The notes: generated by a model not told the origin, from the letters alone. Positions 32,310-42,768 are shown, counted from the stretch's first letter. The stretch is DNA of 64,000 bases from Serripes groenlandicus (GCA_031761405.1 JASEVX010000003.1:148090555-148154554), one strand, 5' to 3'. Numbers and translations: made by a program.

Positions 32310-32556
32310 ATGAACCCTTTCCCACATACAACAAAATCTGTGGCAGACAAATTTGAAAACATCTAGGTAAAAATACAGAAAATTTCTAAATGTATCTATG
32401 AAAGTATGATCATTAAATAGGGTTGAAAACACTGTTGCAAAAGGAAAAAAATGCTCAATTATGAGCAATTTCTACTTTTACCAATGTTTTCAAAAGTCGT
32501 CTGCAGAGTGCATTATATAGGATTCAGAAAACGTCTGTATTTGGGAACGGGTTTAA
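32310..32556 (+). mobile_element. TTAA-MITE, plus orientation
   Basis: CCCTTTCCCACATACAACAA with an eroded TTAA, a centre AATGCTCAATTATGAGCAAT, a right end CGTCTGTATTTGGGAACGGG and TTAA at 32553-32556 shared with the next copy. Confidence 0.68.
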
Positions 32557-32782
32557 CCCTTTCCCTCATACGACAATTCTGCAGCAGATGACTTTGAACG
32601 TATTTTGTCAAAACATAGAAAATCTCCATAATTGAATGGATAACCTATGACAAAAAGTGGAAAACATTGTGGCAAAAGGAGAAATTGCACGTTTTGTGCA
32701 ATTTCTTCTTTTGTCACTATGTTTTCAAAAAGACGTCTGCTGCAGAGGCGTCAGAAAGCTTCTGTTTTTGGGAAAGGGTTAA
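32553..32782 (+). mobile_element. TTAA-MITE, plus orientation, full length
   Basis: The same young-looking subtype as 20041: CATACGACAATTCTGCAGCA, AATTGCACGTTTTGTGCAAT, GAGGCGTCAGAAAGCTTC, GGGAAAGGG and TTAA at 32779-32782. Confidence 0.84.
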
Positions 32783-32962
32783 AAGATGTTATCATGGAAT
32801 CATGTTCCTGTTGCTTTACTTATTAAATCAAAATCCCCCTGAGTCGCATGATATATTGGTACTTTTCTTCTATTGGATTAACCCTTACTCTGATAGACTC
32901 ACTTCATAACATGTGCCCCTATAGCAAGTGACTTTTGAAAACATTCCTAGAAAAGTTATTGC

Positions 32963-34396
32963 TTTTTTAGCTCACCTGTGCACGAAGTGCTCAGGGTGAG
33001 TTATTGTGATCGCCCTATGTCCGGCGTCCGTCGTCAGTCGTCCGTCGTCCGTCAACATTTTCTCCTCTGTAACCGGTGGGTCAACTGGGATGAAACTTCA
33101 CAGAAAGCATCCTCTCAATGTCCTCACCAGAATTCCTTAAAATTTTCGGGATCCATTCAGAATTCTGGTTTCCATGGCAACGAAATGAAAAAAATTCAAA
33201 ATTCTTAAAAAATCTTCTCCTCCGAAAGTGTCAGGCCGATTTTCAAATAATTTTGTAGAAATGTTCCTCGGGTGACCCTCTATCAGATTCCTTCAAGCCA
33301 TGTTGATTGGTCGAAAAACATGGCCGCCAGGGGGGGCGGGGCTATTTTTCCTTATATGGCTATAGTGCAAACTTAAAAAATCTTCTTCTCCAAAAGTGTC
33401 AGGCCGATTTTCAAATAAATTTGTAGAAATGTTCCTTGGGTGACCCTCTATCAGATTCCTTCAAGCCATGTTGATTGGTCAAAAACATGGCCGCCAGGGG
33501 GCGGGGCTATTTTGCCTTTTATGGTTATAGTGCAAACTTAAAAAATCTTCAACATCTTCTCCTCAGTAACCGGTGGGTCAATTGGGATGAAACTTCACAG
33601 AAAGCATCCTCTCAATGACCTCACCAGAATTCCTTCAAATTTTTGGGATCCATGCAGAATTCTGGTTTCCATGGCAACGAAACGAAAAAAACTTCAAAAT
33701 TCTACTTCTCCCTAACTGGTTGGCAGATTTTGAACTTATTTTGTAGAAATGTTCCTTGGGTGACTCTCTATCAGATTCCTTGAAGCCATGTTGATTGGTC
33801 GAAAAACAAGGCCGCCAGGGGGGCGGGGCTTTTTTGCATTATATGGCTATAGTGAAAACTTAAAAAATCTTCTCCTCCAAAAGTGTCAGGCCGATTTTCA
33901 AATAATTTTGTAGAAATATTCCTTGGATGACCCGCTATCGGATTCCTTTAAGCCATGTTGATTGGTCGAAAATCATGGCCGCCAGGGGGGGGCGGGGCTT
34001 TTTTGCCTTATATAGCTATAGTGCAAACTTAAAAAATCATCTCCTCCAAAAGTGTCAGGCCGATTTTCAAATAATTTTATAGAAATGTTCCTTGGATGAC
34101 TCTCTATCAGATTCCTTCAAGCCATGTTGATTGGTCAAAAAACATGGCCGCCAGGGGGCGGGGCTATTTTGCCTTTTATTGCTATAGTGAAAACTTAAAA
34201 AATCTTCTCCTTCAAAAGTGTCAGGCCGATTTTCAGATAATTTTGTAGAAATGTTCCTAGGGTGACCCTCTATCAGATTCCTTAAAGCCAAGTTGATTGG
34301 TTGGAAACTATGCCCGCCAGATGGCGGGGCTTATATAGCTAAAGTGAAAAAAAAAATCAGGTGAGCGATTCCAGGGCCATCATGGCCCTCTTGTTT
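32963..34396 (+). mobile_element. Hairpin-capped element, family-1 ends, core A, longest intact copy
   Basis: TTTTTTAGCTCACCTGTGCA, GAAGTGCTCAGGGTGAG and CCGGCGTCCGTCGTCAGTCG on the left. Seven core-A segments follow with a repeated CAGTAACCGGTGGGTCAA leader near 33565. The right end is GGTGAGCGATTCCAGGGCCA, TCATGGCCCTCTTGTTT. It closely parallels the copy at 20751, including the internal leader repeat, so the two share a recent master. Confidence 0.78.
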
Positions 34397-34480
34397 CATA
34401 AATTTCTTCTTTTTGTCATATTATTAATATTTCTCTTCTTAACAGAATTCTTTTTCATTTGTTAAGATGTTCTATTCTTT

Positions 34481-35759
34481 CCCCTGCGAAACAGTCTTGA
34501 ACTGTTCTAGAACTATTCTAGAAAATTCTAGAATTGTTCTGGAACTCTCGGGTCAAGAACTGTTCTGAAACTGTTCTAGAATTTATTGGGCAGTTCTAGA
34601 ACGTTAATTGAGACAATTTTTCCAAAAGAATTGTTCTGGAAGAGGAACAATTCTTCTAGACTAGTTCTACAACAGTTCCAGAATAATTCTAGAACAGTTA
34701 CAGAACAATAGTTCTAGAACAATTCTTCTAGAAAAATTGTCTCACTTAACGTTCTAGAACTGTCCAACAAACATTCTAGAACAGTTCTAGACCAGAGTTC
34801 CAGAACAATTCTAGAATTGTCTAGAATAGTTCAAGAAGGTTTCAGAACAATGAAGGTTTGTTCCAGAAATGATGTGGGATGGTTCTAGAATAGTTCCAGG
34901 ACACCTGCTCATTAAACAGCTGAATCATACTTGTATCTGTTCTAGAGCTTGGGTGGGATGTACCTAGAACAATCCAAGAAATATTAAAATAAAAGTAAAC
35001 TCACCGAAACTACAATGATGTTTGCATTTATTACATAGTGTTTTGTGAAAACATTGCCTGAATTTTAACATGTCACATTGTCATCCATTTTGAAAATTTA
35101 AAATCTCAACTTCCTGTTGTTGTTGTTGTTGTTGCAATTATTTAAAAAAAAAAAATGGTTCTAGAAGTGTTCTATAAGTGACCTTATTTCTTTTGAGAAT
35201 GGATCAAGTTTGAGTGATTCACACTGAGTTAAAAAATACAAAGTCATTATTATTTTTAAAAATATATTGACAGAGTAAAAGTATTCTAAAAGTGTACTGG
35301 AATTCTGTTGTAGATCATTTCTAGAACATAAGTATGCAGAACTTGATATGATGATGATGATCTTCTAGAATTTTGTTTTAGAACATTTGTAGAACATTTG
35401 AAGAACTTTATATTTTCCTTGAAATGTTCTAAAAATGTTCTAGAAATAAGTTCTAGAACATTTGTAGAACTTGTAAATCACAGATTATAAAAAGTTCATA
35501 TTTTGGAACATTTTAAGAACACTTTTAGAACCAAATATTGAAAAAATTGTGGACAATTTCTTTAACTGATTTTGTCCTTGAAAAGTTCTAAAAATGTTGT
35601 AGAATATTTCAAGAACACTTTTAGAATGAAAATAAGTTCAACAAATGTTCTGGATTTATTCTAGAATGATGTTCTAGAATAGTTCTAGAACATGCGTATG
35701 TTACTGTTTTAGAACTGTTCTAGAAATGTTCCAATTTCTAGAACATAATTTCGCAGGGG
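34481..35759. mobile_element. TTCTAGAA-rich foldback element
   Basis: The termini CCCCTGCGAA and TTCGCAGGGG are inverted. About 20 exact TTCTAGAA words plus many one-off variants fill 1.28 kb. The left 380 bp forms a long imperfect palindrome centred near 34665: AGTTCTAGAACGTTAATTGA and TCACTTAACGTTCTAGAACT are matching arms. No reading frame or clear target duplication was found. Confidence 0.72.
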
Positions 35760-36592
35760 TTGTTTCCTGAATATATACAATTTAATAAAATTTTGAAGAG
35801 TCTAAAATATCCATTATCATGTAGCAGGTTAACACTCTTTATTAATTTAATAATATTTTTTTACAGATATTAATTTTTATCTAGAAAAAGACATTTATTT
35901 GTGTGCCCTTTCCCAGAGATATATGTCCATAACTGTTTACCGCATGTGATATATTCTTATCTGTCCAAGATCTGCGCTGTACAATCTGATGGAAGTCTCC
36001 AAATCGTACCAGAAATATAGTAACGAATATGTCCAATTTTCAAGAAGAAATGATTTCATTTTCAAGACGTTTTAAAGCTGGCAAATCAGACACTTAACCT
36101 CATGTAATCTCAAAGTAAAAACGATGGTTCAAAATTAAGAATGTCTCTTTTATGTCAGTAAAGGTTCATTATAAGTTGGAAATGTTCAAATCTCCGTAAA
36201 GAGATAATGTATACACAAACAATAAATTTAATGAACCAAATAGTGACTTGATATCTATGACATTTAAGCTGACTCTATCAAATTGGAAATATCCAGTGGC
36301 TGAAATGAAATTCAAAAATGTGTGGGGAAAAAATGAAAAAATTTTGATATAGATTATGCAAAAATGAAATCCATTTTCATGGTCAGAAGTCATTGTGAGC
36401 AATGTTTCCTGTTTCCACATATTTTCAGAAGTTGTATGCTGGCGAGAATTGTCACATGTTATTTTTATCAGGGAAAGGAAAAGTTATGAGGCACAAAAAC
36501 TGTGTAGGAAATTGGATTTGACCATGCAAGATTATAATGTCTTTCTTCCTGTTTTTACCTGTTTTTACCTACAGTTTAGAGAAATAATCACC
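35760..36592. other. No feature seen
   Basis: AT-rich intronic DNA. Frames present are short and unsupported. No repeat landmarks were noticed apart from a duplicated GTTTTTACCT near 36550. Confidence 0.4.
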
Positions 36593-36924
36593 TCAACCCT
36601 TTCCCACATGGAATCCGCTGTGGTCGAGTGGTAAGCGTCGGGGATTTCGAAACCGGGTGTCCCGGGTTCGATCCCCAGTCGCGGCACTACGGTCATGATG
36701 GAGTGCCCTTGGGCAAGGCACATTTTCTAGCCTAGTACTGGTTTGTTTACCCAGGGATCATGAATAATTAAATTTAATTGCGCGCTAAATGACCTTAGCT
36801 GTCGATGCGCCATAAAACAATATACATTCATACATTCCTTTCCCACATACAACATTTCTGTAGCAGACAACTTTGAAAATAATTGGTAAGGCAAAAATAT
36901 GGACAATCTGAATAATTTATTTAA
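36593..36924 (+). mobile_element. TTAA-MITE left arm split by a SINE
   Basis: The MITE terminus CAACCCTTTCCCACAT (to 36609) is followed by the SINE. The MITE resumes at 36849 with ACAACATTTCTGTAGCAGAC and AAAATATGGACAATCTG, then reaches TTAA at 36921-36924, where another MITE begins. Confidence 0.68.
36610..36836 (+). mobile_element. tRNA-derived SINE with 12-bp TSD
   Basis: CCTTTCCCACAT occurs at 36598-36609 and 36837-36848. The head has GTGGTCGAGTGGTAAGCG (box A) and GGGTTCGATCCCC (box B). The body runs CTAGCCTAGTACTGGTTTG, CAGGGATCATGAATAATT, GCGCGCTAAATGACCTTAGC and AAAACAATATACATTCATAC. It is the cleanest copy and defines the family here. Box A/B would direct RNA polymerase III, but the cloverleaf is not a functional tRNA. 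Confidence 0.85.
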
Positions 36925-37057
36925 CCCTTTCCCACATACAACAACTCTGCAGCAGACGACTTTGAAAACATAGTGACAAAAGCCTGAAACATCTCCATAA
37001 AAGATAGATTAATTGTTAAATAATGTTGAAAACATTGTGGCTAAAGGAGAAATTGCT
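36921..37057 (+). mobile_element. Right-truncated TTAA-MITE
   Basis: TTAACCCTTTCCCACATACA, CTCTGCAGCAGACGACTTTG and CTAAAGGAGAAATTGCTCAT, ending at the hairpin loop. Confidence 0.6.
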
Positions 37058-37199
37058 CATCAATATTTAAAAAAACCCATATCAATACAAAGATGATTCC
37101 TGAAACATAATTTATTTCTGTCTTGAATTTCCTAAGCCTTCTAATGTTCTATGTCCAATTTCTCTGGTTCGCTTTTTTTCTAAGTGCGAAAAATCTCTC

Positions 37200-37378
37200 T
37201 GATACAATAATCTGTACAGACAAAAATCTGGTTCACTAAAATTCTGTACAGAAAAAACAAATAGTTTGTACAGAATTTATATCATTTTCTGTGTCTGTGT
37301 TTATTCTGTACAGAAAACGGAAATTCTGTATGCATTCTGCCCAGAATTGGTACAGACTCTTTACAGAATTGGCTCTGA
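37200..37378. repeat. TTCTGTACAGAA-rich short palindrome cluster
   Basis: Words such as ATCTGTACAGACAAA, TTCTGTACAGAAAA, TTTGTACAGAATTT and TTTACAGAATTGG recur about seven times in 180 bp. The composition style (iterated 10-12-bp palindrome) resembles the TTCTAGAA and GCAAGCTTGC elements, but the words are different. Confidence 0.55.
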
Positions 37379-37389
37379 GTTTTCATATA

Positions 37390-37563
37390 GGAACCTTTGT
37401 AAACATCGTGACAAAAGGAGAAATTGCTCAAGTCAAGCAATTTCTCCTTTTGCCACAATGTTTTCAACTGTATTCAATAGTACATATTCATTTAAAAAGA
37501 TTTTCCAGAATTATTTTTGACTAAATGTTTTCAAAGTCCTCTGCTGCAGAATTGTTGTATGAG
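37390..37563 (-). mobile_element. TTAA-MITE lacking its left terminus
   Basis: It starts inside (GTAAACATCGTGACAAAAGG), with a centre AATTGCTCAAGTCAAGCAAT and a right arm CTCTGCTGCAGAATTGTTGT. A right-hand hairpin-element cap (GGTGAGCGATACAGGGCC) follows at 37574-37612. Confidence 0.6.
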
Positions 37564-37834
37564 GAGCACATTCTCAGGTGAGCGATACAGGGCCTCATTG
37601 TCATCTTGTTTCAAGCTCCTAGTGCTTTATAAAGATTTTGATAAAACTGAACAGATGCATAGGATGATCTGAAGATACACTATTCACAATTAAATGCCAA
37701 CCTTTTTGCTCATATGGGTTTAATTGTCTAGATATTCCTATTGAACTTGTATTTACGTACTTTAAGTTACCATCGAAATGTCACTGATTTGTAATTGATT
37801 GGTTAAATCAATTTGTTTAGGTTGACATCATCTC

Positions 37835-38005
37835 TTAACCCTTTCCCACATACAACAATTCTGCAGCAGACAACTTTTATCTACACAAACATATGGAAAA
37901 TCTCTATAAATTGTTTAGAAATGATTGAATAGAGTTGAAAACATTGAGACAAAAGGAGAATTTGCTCCTTATGAGCAATTTCTCTTTGGTACAATTGTTT
38001 TAGCA
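37835..38005 (+). mobile_element. Right-truncated TTAA-MITE
   Basis: TTAACCCTTTCCCACATACA, TTCTGCAGCAGACAACTTTT and a centre TTTGCTCCTTATGAGCAATT. The CTGCTGCAG right arm is absent. Confidence 0.6.
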
Positions 38006-39010
38006 TAGGTTTGCACCTTGTCTGCTTGTCCAAATCTGAACGTCCAACCTATAATGTTCGGGCCTTATTGTACCATTTGACTTAGAATTGCCAAATTTGG
38101 TTTAGCACAGAGTGTGGCACATAACACAATTGGATCTTTGTTTCCTTGACCTTGATCTCTGACCCCATTTAAGAAACTTGTCCAGGCTTTATTTTCATGT
38201 AATTTCTATATATTGCCTATAGATATAATTACAGATAGTGCAAGGCAATTATGTCAGCTCATGGTTTTGATCAGTTTTTTAACCATTTACAGACAGTTAT
38301 AACTAGAAAAATCAAATATTCTTACAATTCTTAGGAACATTTGAATAGGGAAATTTTCCCACTAACTACTAGATCTCCTTTCATTTCGAACTCTGGTTGT
38401 TACGGCATCAGAATGGTGCGAAAATGGCAAAACATCCAAATTCCTCCTGAACGATTGTGGCTAGTGGCTACTGTGGAGGCTGTGTTTTCGACTTGAGCAT
38501 GTTGAAATCGTCAGAATAGTTGTCTTGTTGATTTCTTTATAGGATAAGTTTAAGGTCAAGCTTTTTGACGCCTCTGCAGCAGTTGACTTTTGAAAACATA
38601 TTTACATCAGGAGAAATTGCTCAAAATAAGTAATTTCCTCATTTGTAACAATGTTTTCATCTTGCTTCATTAATTATTAATTGCGTGCAGACGCCTGTGA
38701 GCTACTATATTTTCATTCGTTTTTTTGTCAGATTTCCTATGAGAGGACAAGTTTTTGTTAGGATAAACTAAATGTAAATGCCTCGAACAATTTATACGGT
38801 AGCTATTGTTTAAAAACATTAAGTTGTTATACATTTGAAAAGAAATTCATGTTTTCAATGTTTTAAGTTTGTGTTAAATTAACCTCTTATTTCAGTTTAT
38901 TTCATGCTTTTTACAAATATTTTCTCGTCGCTAATTAGACTTGCAGCACACGCTAATGTTATAGTATCATTACAATATCTGCATTAAATATTGTTGATTT
39001 CTCTTTTTTA
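38006..39010. repeat. Eroded repeats: core D/B scraps, a MITE and a 20528-type body
   Basis: 38365-38540 has core-D (TTCGAACTCTGGTTGTTACG) then core-B phrases (GACTTGAGCATGTTGAAATC). 38560-38680 is a minus-type MITE remnant (TGACGCCTCTGCAGCAGTTG, TTGCTCAAAATAAGTAATTT). 38720-39000 matches the repeat at 20528 and 63070 (TTGTTTAAAAACATTAAGTT, TGTTTTAAGTTTGTGTT). No gene was seen. Confidence 0.4.
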
Positions 39011-39418
39011 TAGATCACCTGAGCACAAAGTGCTCAAGGTGAGTTAGTATGATCGCCTTTCGTCAGTTGTGAGTCCTTCAACATTCTCCTCAGTAACCAG
39101 TGAGTCAATTGGGATGAAACTTCATAGAAAGCATGACCTCTCAATGACCTCACCAAAATTCCTCCCAACTATTTTTGATCCATGCAGAATGCTGATTTCC
39201 ATGGCATCCAAAAAAATAATATTTCTACTCCTAAACCGTTTGGCCGATATTCAAATATTTTTGAAGAAATGTTCCCTTTAGGCTTTATCAGATTCCTTCA
39301 AGCCATGTTGATTGGTCAAAAAATGTGACTGCCAGGGGGCAGGGCTGTTTTGCCTTATTTGGCTAGAGTGAAATCTTTAGAAATCTTCTTAATCAAAAGT
39401 ATCCCAAACCAAATTACT

Positions 39419-39821
39419 AGCTTGTAGCAAGCTCGTGACAAGTGCACCATCAGCTTGTAGCAAGCCCGTGACAAGTGCACCATCAGCTTGTAGCAAGCCC
39501 GTGACAAGTGGACCATCAGCTTGTAGCATTAGCTTGTGACAAGTGCACCATCAGCTTGTAGCAAGCTCGTGACAAGTGCAACATCAGCTTGTAGCAAGCT
39601 CGTGACAAGTGCACCATCAGCTTGTAGCAAGCTCGTGACAAGTGCACCATCAGCTTGTAGCAAGCCCGTGACAATTGCACCATCAGCTTGTAGCAAGCTC
39701 GTGACAAGTGCACCATCAGCTTGTAGCAAGCTCGTGACAAGTGTACCATCAGCTTGTAGCAAGCTCGTGACAAGTGCACCATCAGCTTGTAGCAAGCTCG
39801 TGACAAGTGCACCATCAGCTT
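39419..39821. repeat. 33-bp minisatellite, about 12 units
   Basis: Unit AGCTTGTAGCAAGCTCGTGA plus CAAGTGCACCATC. The 11-codon period leaves frames open on both strands, with no sign of selection for protein. About 2.4 more units lie at 41582-41660, beyond the insertion. The unit matches the terminal GCACTTGTTGCGAGCTTGC segment of the foldback element at 29258-29282, so it arose by amplifying that end. Confidence 0.85.
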
Positions 39822-41581
39822 CAGGGAGTAAAATTAGCGGTCGCCCAGTCGCCCATGGCGACTAAATCTTCGGCTGGACCACCTAAGATTTCAAAATCGT
39901 CGTCCAGCCGGCGACCTTAAATATTGCATTTTCTATACTCCAGACCCCATGTTATTTTCTTTGTCAATGGAATCATCAAAAACTGATGAAGTTTATCAAC
40001 TGTTAGAGAAATTGTCTTTTTTCTCATTACCAGATCCAAAATAGCCCCTTTTTTGTTTAACTTGTTTCATCGGCGAACAAAACATGGAAGATCGAGAGAT
40101 TCCAAATACAATTGTAAATATTAGGACCCCTCTAGATGATAAATGAGCGACGGTTATCGGATTTATTCTACCGCGTAAACAAAATTGGGTACCTGTAATC
40201 TATAAATAGATACGGAAAATATCCCAAACAGACTTATAAGTATTACGTCAGCTTTTTCAAAATGTCTGCGCACAGTCAAATTTAACAAAAATTACAATGC
40301 GGCGTTTTCTCGACTGGGTTAGCGGACCCAAAAAGAAAAGGTTATTTTACAGGGTTCGAATTTAAGCTTGCAAACTCGCGAGTGCAAATTTCAAATTGCA
40401 AGGTGAGATTTCAGGAACCAGCATATTTTTGCGAGTGAACATTTTGGGCCGAATAATACGCATTTCTATTTGTCGATCTTTTACAGGGTTGTTTCTTTGA
40501 CAAATCGCTGTTATTGCAGTGATTTTTCGAGATTTACCGAGTGGCTGGGAGTATATATATACTTTCAGTTTTGCAATATTAGCGGAAGTTTACAATCGAC
40601 TCATGTGCATGCATATTCAACGGCCCCAATATTGATGACGTTTACTGTATACATTTGGGCATCGGAATTCTAAAATTAGTTTTAATTTATATATCGCAAA
40701 TACGATGGTATATTTTGGGTTTCCCAAGTTGTATTCACAACGGAGATAGAAGGAATGGATGTCTTGCACTTAATCTATTTATTTATTGGAGTTTTACGCT
40801 GCTTTCAACAATATTTCAGTTATATCACGGCGACAGTTCACTTATTCATGATCCCTGGGTAAACAAACCAGTACTAGGCTAGAAAATGAAAAATAACAAG
40901 GTCACCGATTTAGGTCATTCACTGAAACAGGGCAGTGTACGATTTATATGTCAACATTACATCCGATCCTAGCAGGAACATAATTTAAAATGATTTCAAG
41001 CAGGAATTGAGATTGATACTCTAGATTTCTGTTTCCAATTTAAAAACAATAGTTCATCAGTTTTCATGAATGACTTTTCTTCATTTGGTTTTGCATTGAA
41101 TAAATTTAAATAAAACTAGAACTATCACTGAAGATGATAAATACCCCCTAAACAGCACCTTGACTACACCAAAACTTAATAAGTAAAAGGGCCCTTACTC
41201 TGTAAAATAACATGCAATTGTAACCCCTTTAGGATATGCACATCTCCTCTTGGGATAGAAGCTTCAAGTAAAATTTTATTGAATTCCTATTTTGTAAGAA
41301 ATAGGCCGGACAAAATATGGCTTCCGACCAACAGACAGACAGACAGACAGCCCACCACAGTGACTCCTATATACCCCCTCTTCTTCGAAGGGGGGTATTA
41401 AAATACATGTTTGCTTGTTGTAATAGGCTACATATAATATGAATAAAAAAAAATCATATATGAATTTGCGTAATTGTATTATTGAAAAGGTTGGGCCACC
41501 AAATTTTTCTCTGGGCCACCATTATTCTATAGTAAGTGGTCCAGTTGGCCACCAAGCTCAAAATGTTAGTCTTTATCCCTG
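39822..41581. mobile_element. CAGGGA-ended element with AGCTT target duplication
   Basis: CAGGGAGTAAAATTAGC and GTTAGTCTTTATCCCTG are short inverted ends. AGCTT is duplicated at 39817-39821 and 41582-41586, and removing the element restores an uninterrupted 33-bp array. The interior block 40352-40735 matches 23770-24165. A 5-bp duplication with CAGGG ends is compatible with a hAT-like (hAT5-type) transposon, but no transposase is present. It also contains (near 41330-41402) a TACCCCC-ended repeat with CAGACAGA tracts. Confidence 0.62.
40772..40888 (-). mobile_element. Truncated SINE tail
   Basis: In reverse: CTAGCCTAGTACTGGTTTG, CAGGGATCATGAATAAGTG, GTGATATAACTGAAATATTG and a TTGAAAGCAGCGTAAAACTC tail. 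The tRNA-like head is missing. It is the innermost layer of the 39-42 kb nest. Confidence 0.65.
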
Positions 41582-42508
41582 AGCTTGTAGCAAGCCCGTG
41601 ACAAGTGCACCATCAGCTTGTAGCAAGCTTGTGACAAGTGCACCATCAGCTTGTAGCAACGAAGCATACTGATTTGTTGCATGCAAAGCAAGTTTTGCTT
41701 GCAGATAGTTCTTATTTCACAAACTTCCCGAAAGCTTCCCGCAAACTTAGAATCAGTTAAGTTCGCTATAAGCTTGCAGCTTTGCAACAACAACAATAAC
41801 AGGTAGTTGTGAATTTTCAAATTGTCAAAATCGAGGGATACCAATTGTGCCAGTTAAAATTTAGACAATGTTTTTTTACAATTTCCTCGGTTATCATGGA
41901 TTGTTATCAAATATAATTTTTCATAGTGACTTTAAGAAATTACTTTACATAATAATTATAAATGCAGATAAAATAAACTTGAAATAAAGTAAGGTTATGC
42001 AATCTTGAGTGGTTGCGCAATTTCGCGAGCTTGCACAATCTTAATAAGGTTGCCATGTGCATGCTTAAAAGATAAGATTTTGAATGTTCCAATCGCAATC
42101 TAACTGCACACTTAAATAAGTTAGTCGCAAGCTTATTATGATTGCGACGGTAATCTTGCTGCAACGTGCCGCAATCTTAATTGAGCTGGCGGTTTTGGTT
42201 TGGGGTGTTGCAGATTTCCAAATAATTAAGTAGAAATGTTCCTTGGGTTACCCGTTATCAGATTCCTTCAAGCCATGTTGATTGGTCAAAAATGGAGCCA
42301 CCAGGGGCTATATTATGGCTATAGCGAAAACTTAAACAATCGTATTCTCCGAAATTATCTTGTCTTTTCCCAAATTATTTTGTAGAAATGTTTCTTAGTA
42401 GAATCTCTATCAGATCTGACTACATGACAGCCTTTCTTGACACAGACAGTACCAGGTTGATGCATCTGCGGACATGACATCATTTATTGACAAAATATTC
42501 TTATCCTT

Positions 42509-42768
42509 GTTAACCCTTTCTTACATACAATAAATCTGCATCAGTAGACTTTGAAAACATTTAGGCAATACAATGGAATATATGAATGGTGTTTTAAGGC
42601 CCGTCGACAATTAAGGTTATTTTGGGTGTCGACAACTAATGTCATTTTGGGCGCTGGCAATACAATGGGAAATATAAAATCATTATGAGCTATTTCTCTT
42701 TTTGCGACAATGTTTTAAAAATCAATCTGATGCATGTTCTTCAAAATGCTTCTGCATGTGGGAAATGC
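42509..42768 (+). mobile_element. TTAA-MITE with an internal GTCGACAA duplication
   Basis: TTAACCCTTTCTTACATACA on the left. In the middle a CCGTCGACAATTAAGGTTAT / GTGTCGACAACTAATGTCAT pair replaces the usual spacer. The right end is CTGCATGTGGGAAATG. Confidence 0.5.

Larger units (their letters stand above)
39403..42204 (-). mobile_element. CCCAAACC-ended GCAAGCTTGC foldback element (inverted, expanded)
   Basis: The ends CCCAAACC and GGTTTGGG match those of the element at 28831, in reverse. The right-hand 500 bp (41690-42204) has the same GCAAGCTT, CTTAATAAGGTTGC and GCATGCTTAA phrases. The left part has expanded into a 33-bp array that a 1.76-kb insertion then split. Confidence 0.62.
39011..42430 (+). 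mobile_element. Hairpin-capped core-A element opened by a 2.8-kb insertion
   Basis: The left cap ATCACCTGAGCACAAAGTGC begins at 39015, with core A to 39402 (CTTCTTAATCAAAAGTAT). Core A resumes at about 42205 (GCAGATTTCCAAATAATTAA, GTAGAAATGTTCCTTGGGTT) and fades near 42420. Everything between is later insertion. Confidence 0.6.

Noticed and set aside
36610..36690. A functional tRNA gene
   Set aside because: Box A and box B are good, but the sequence continues into a shared SINE body with target-site duplications, and the cloverleaf is incomplete.
39516..39865. Three overlapping open frames over 39.5-39.9 kb
   Set aside because: Frames through the 33-bp minisatellite, open on both strands because the unit is 11 codons. 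No selection for protein is evident.
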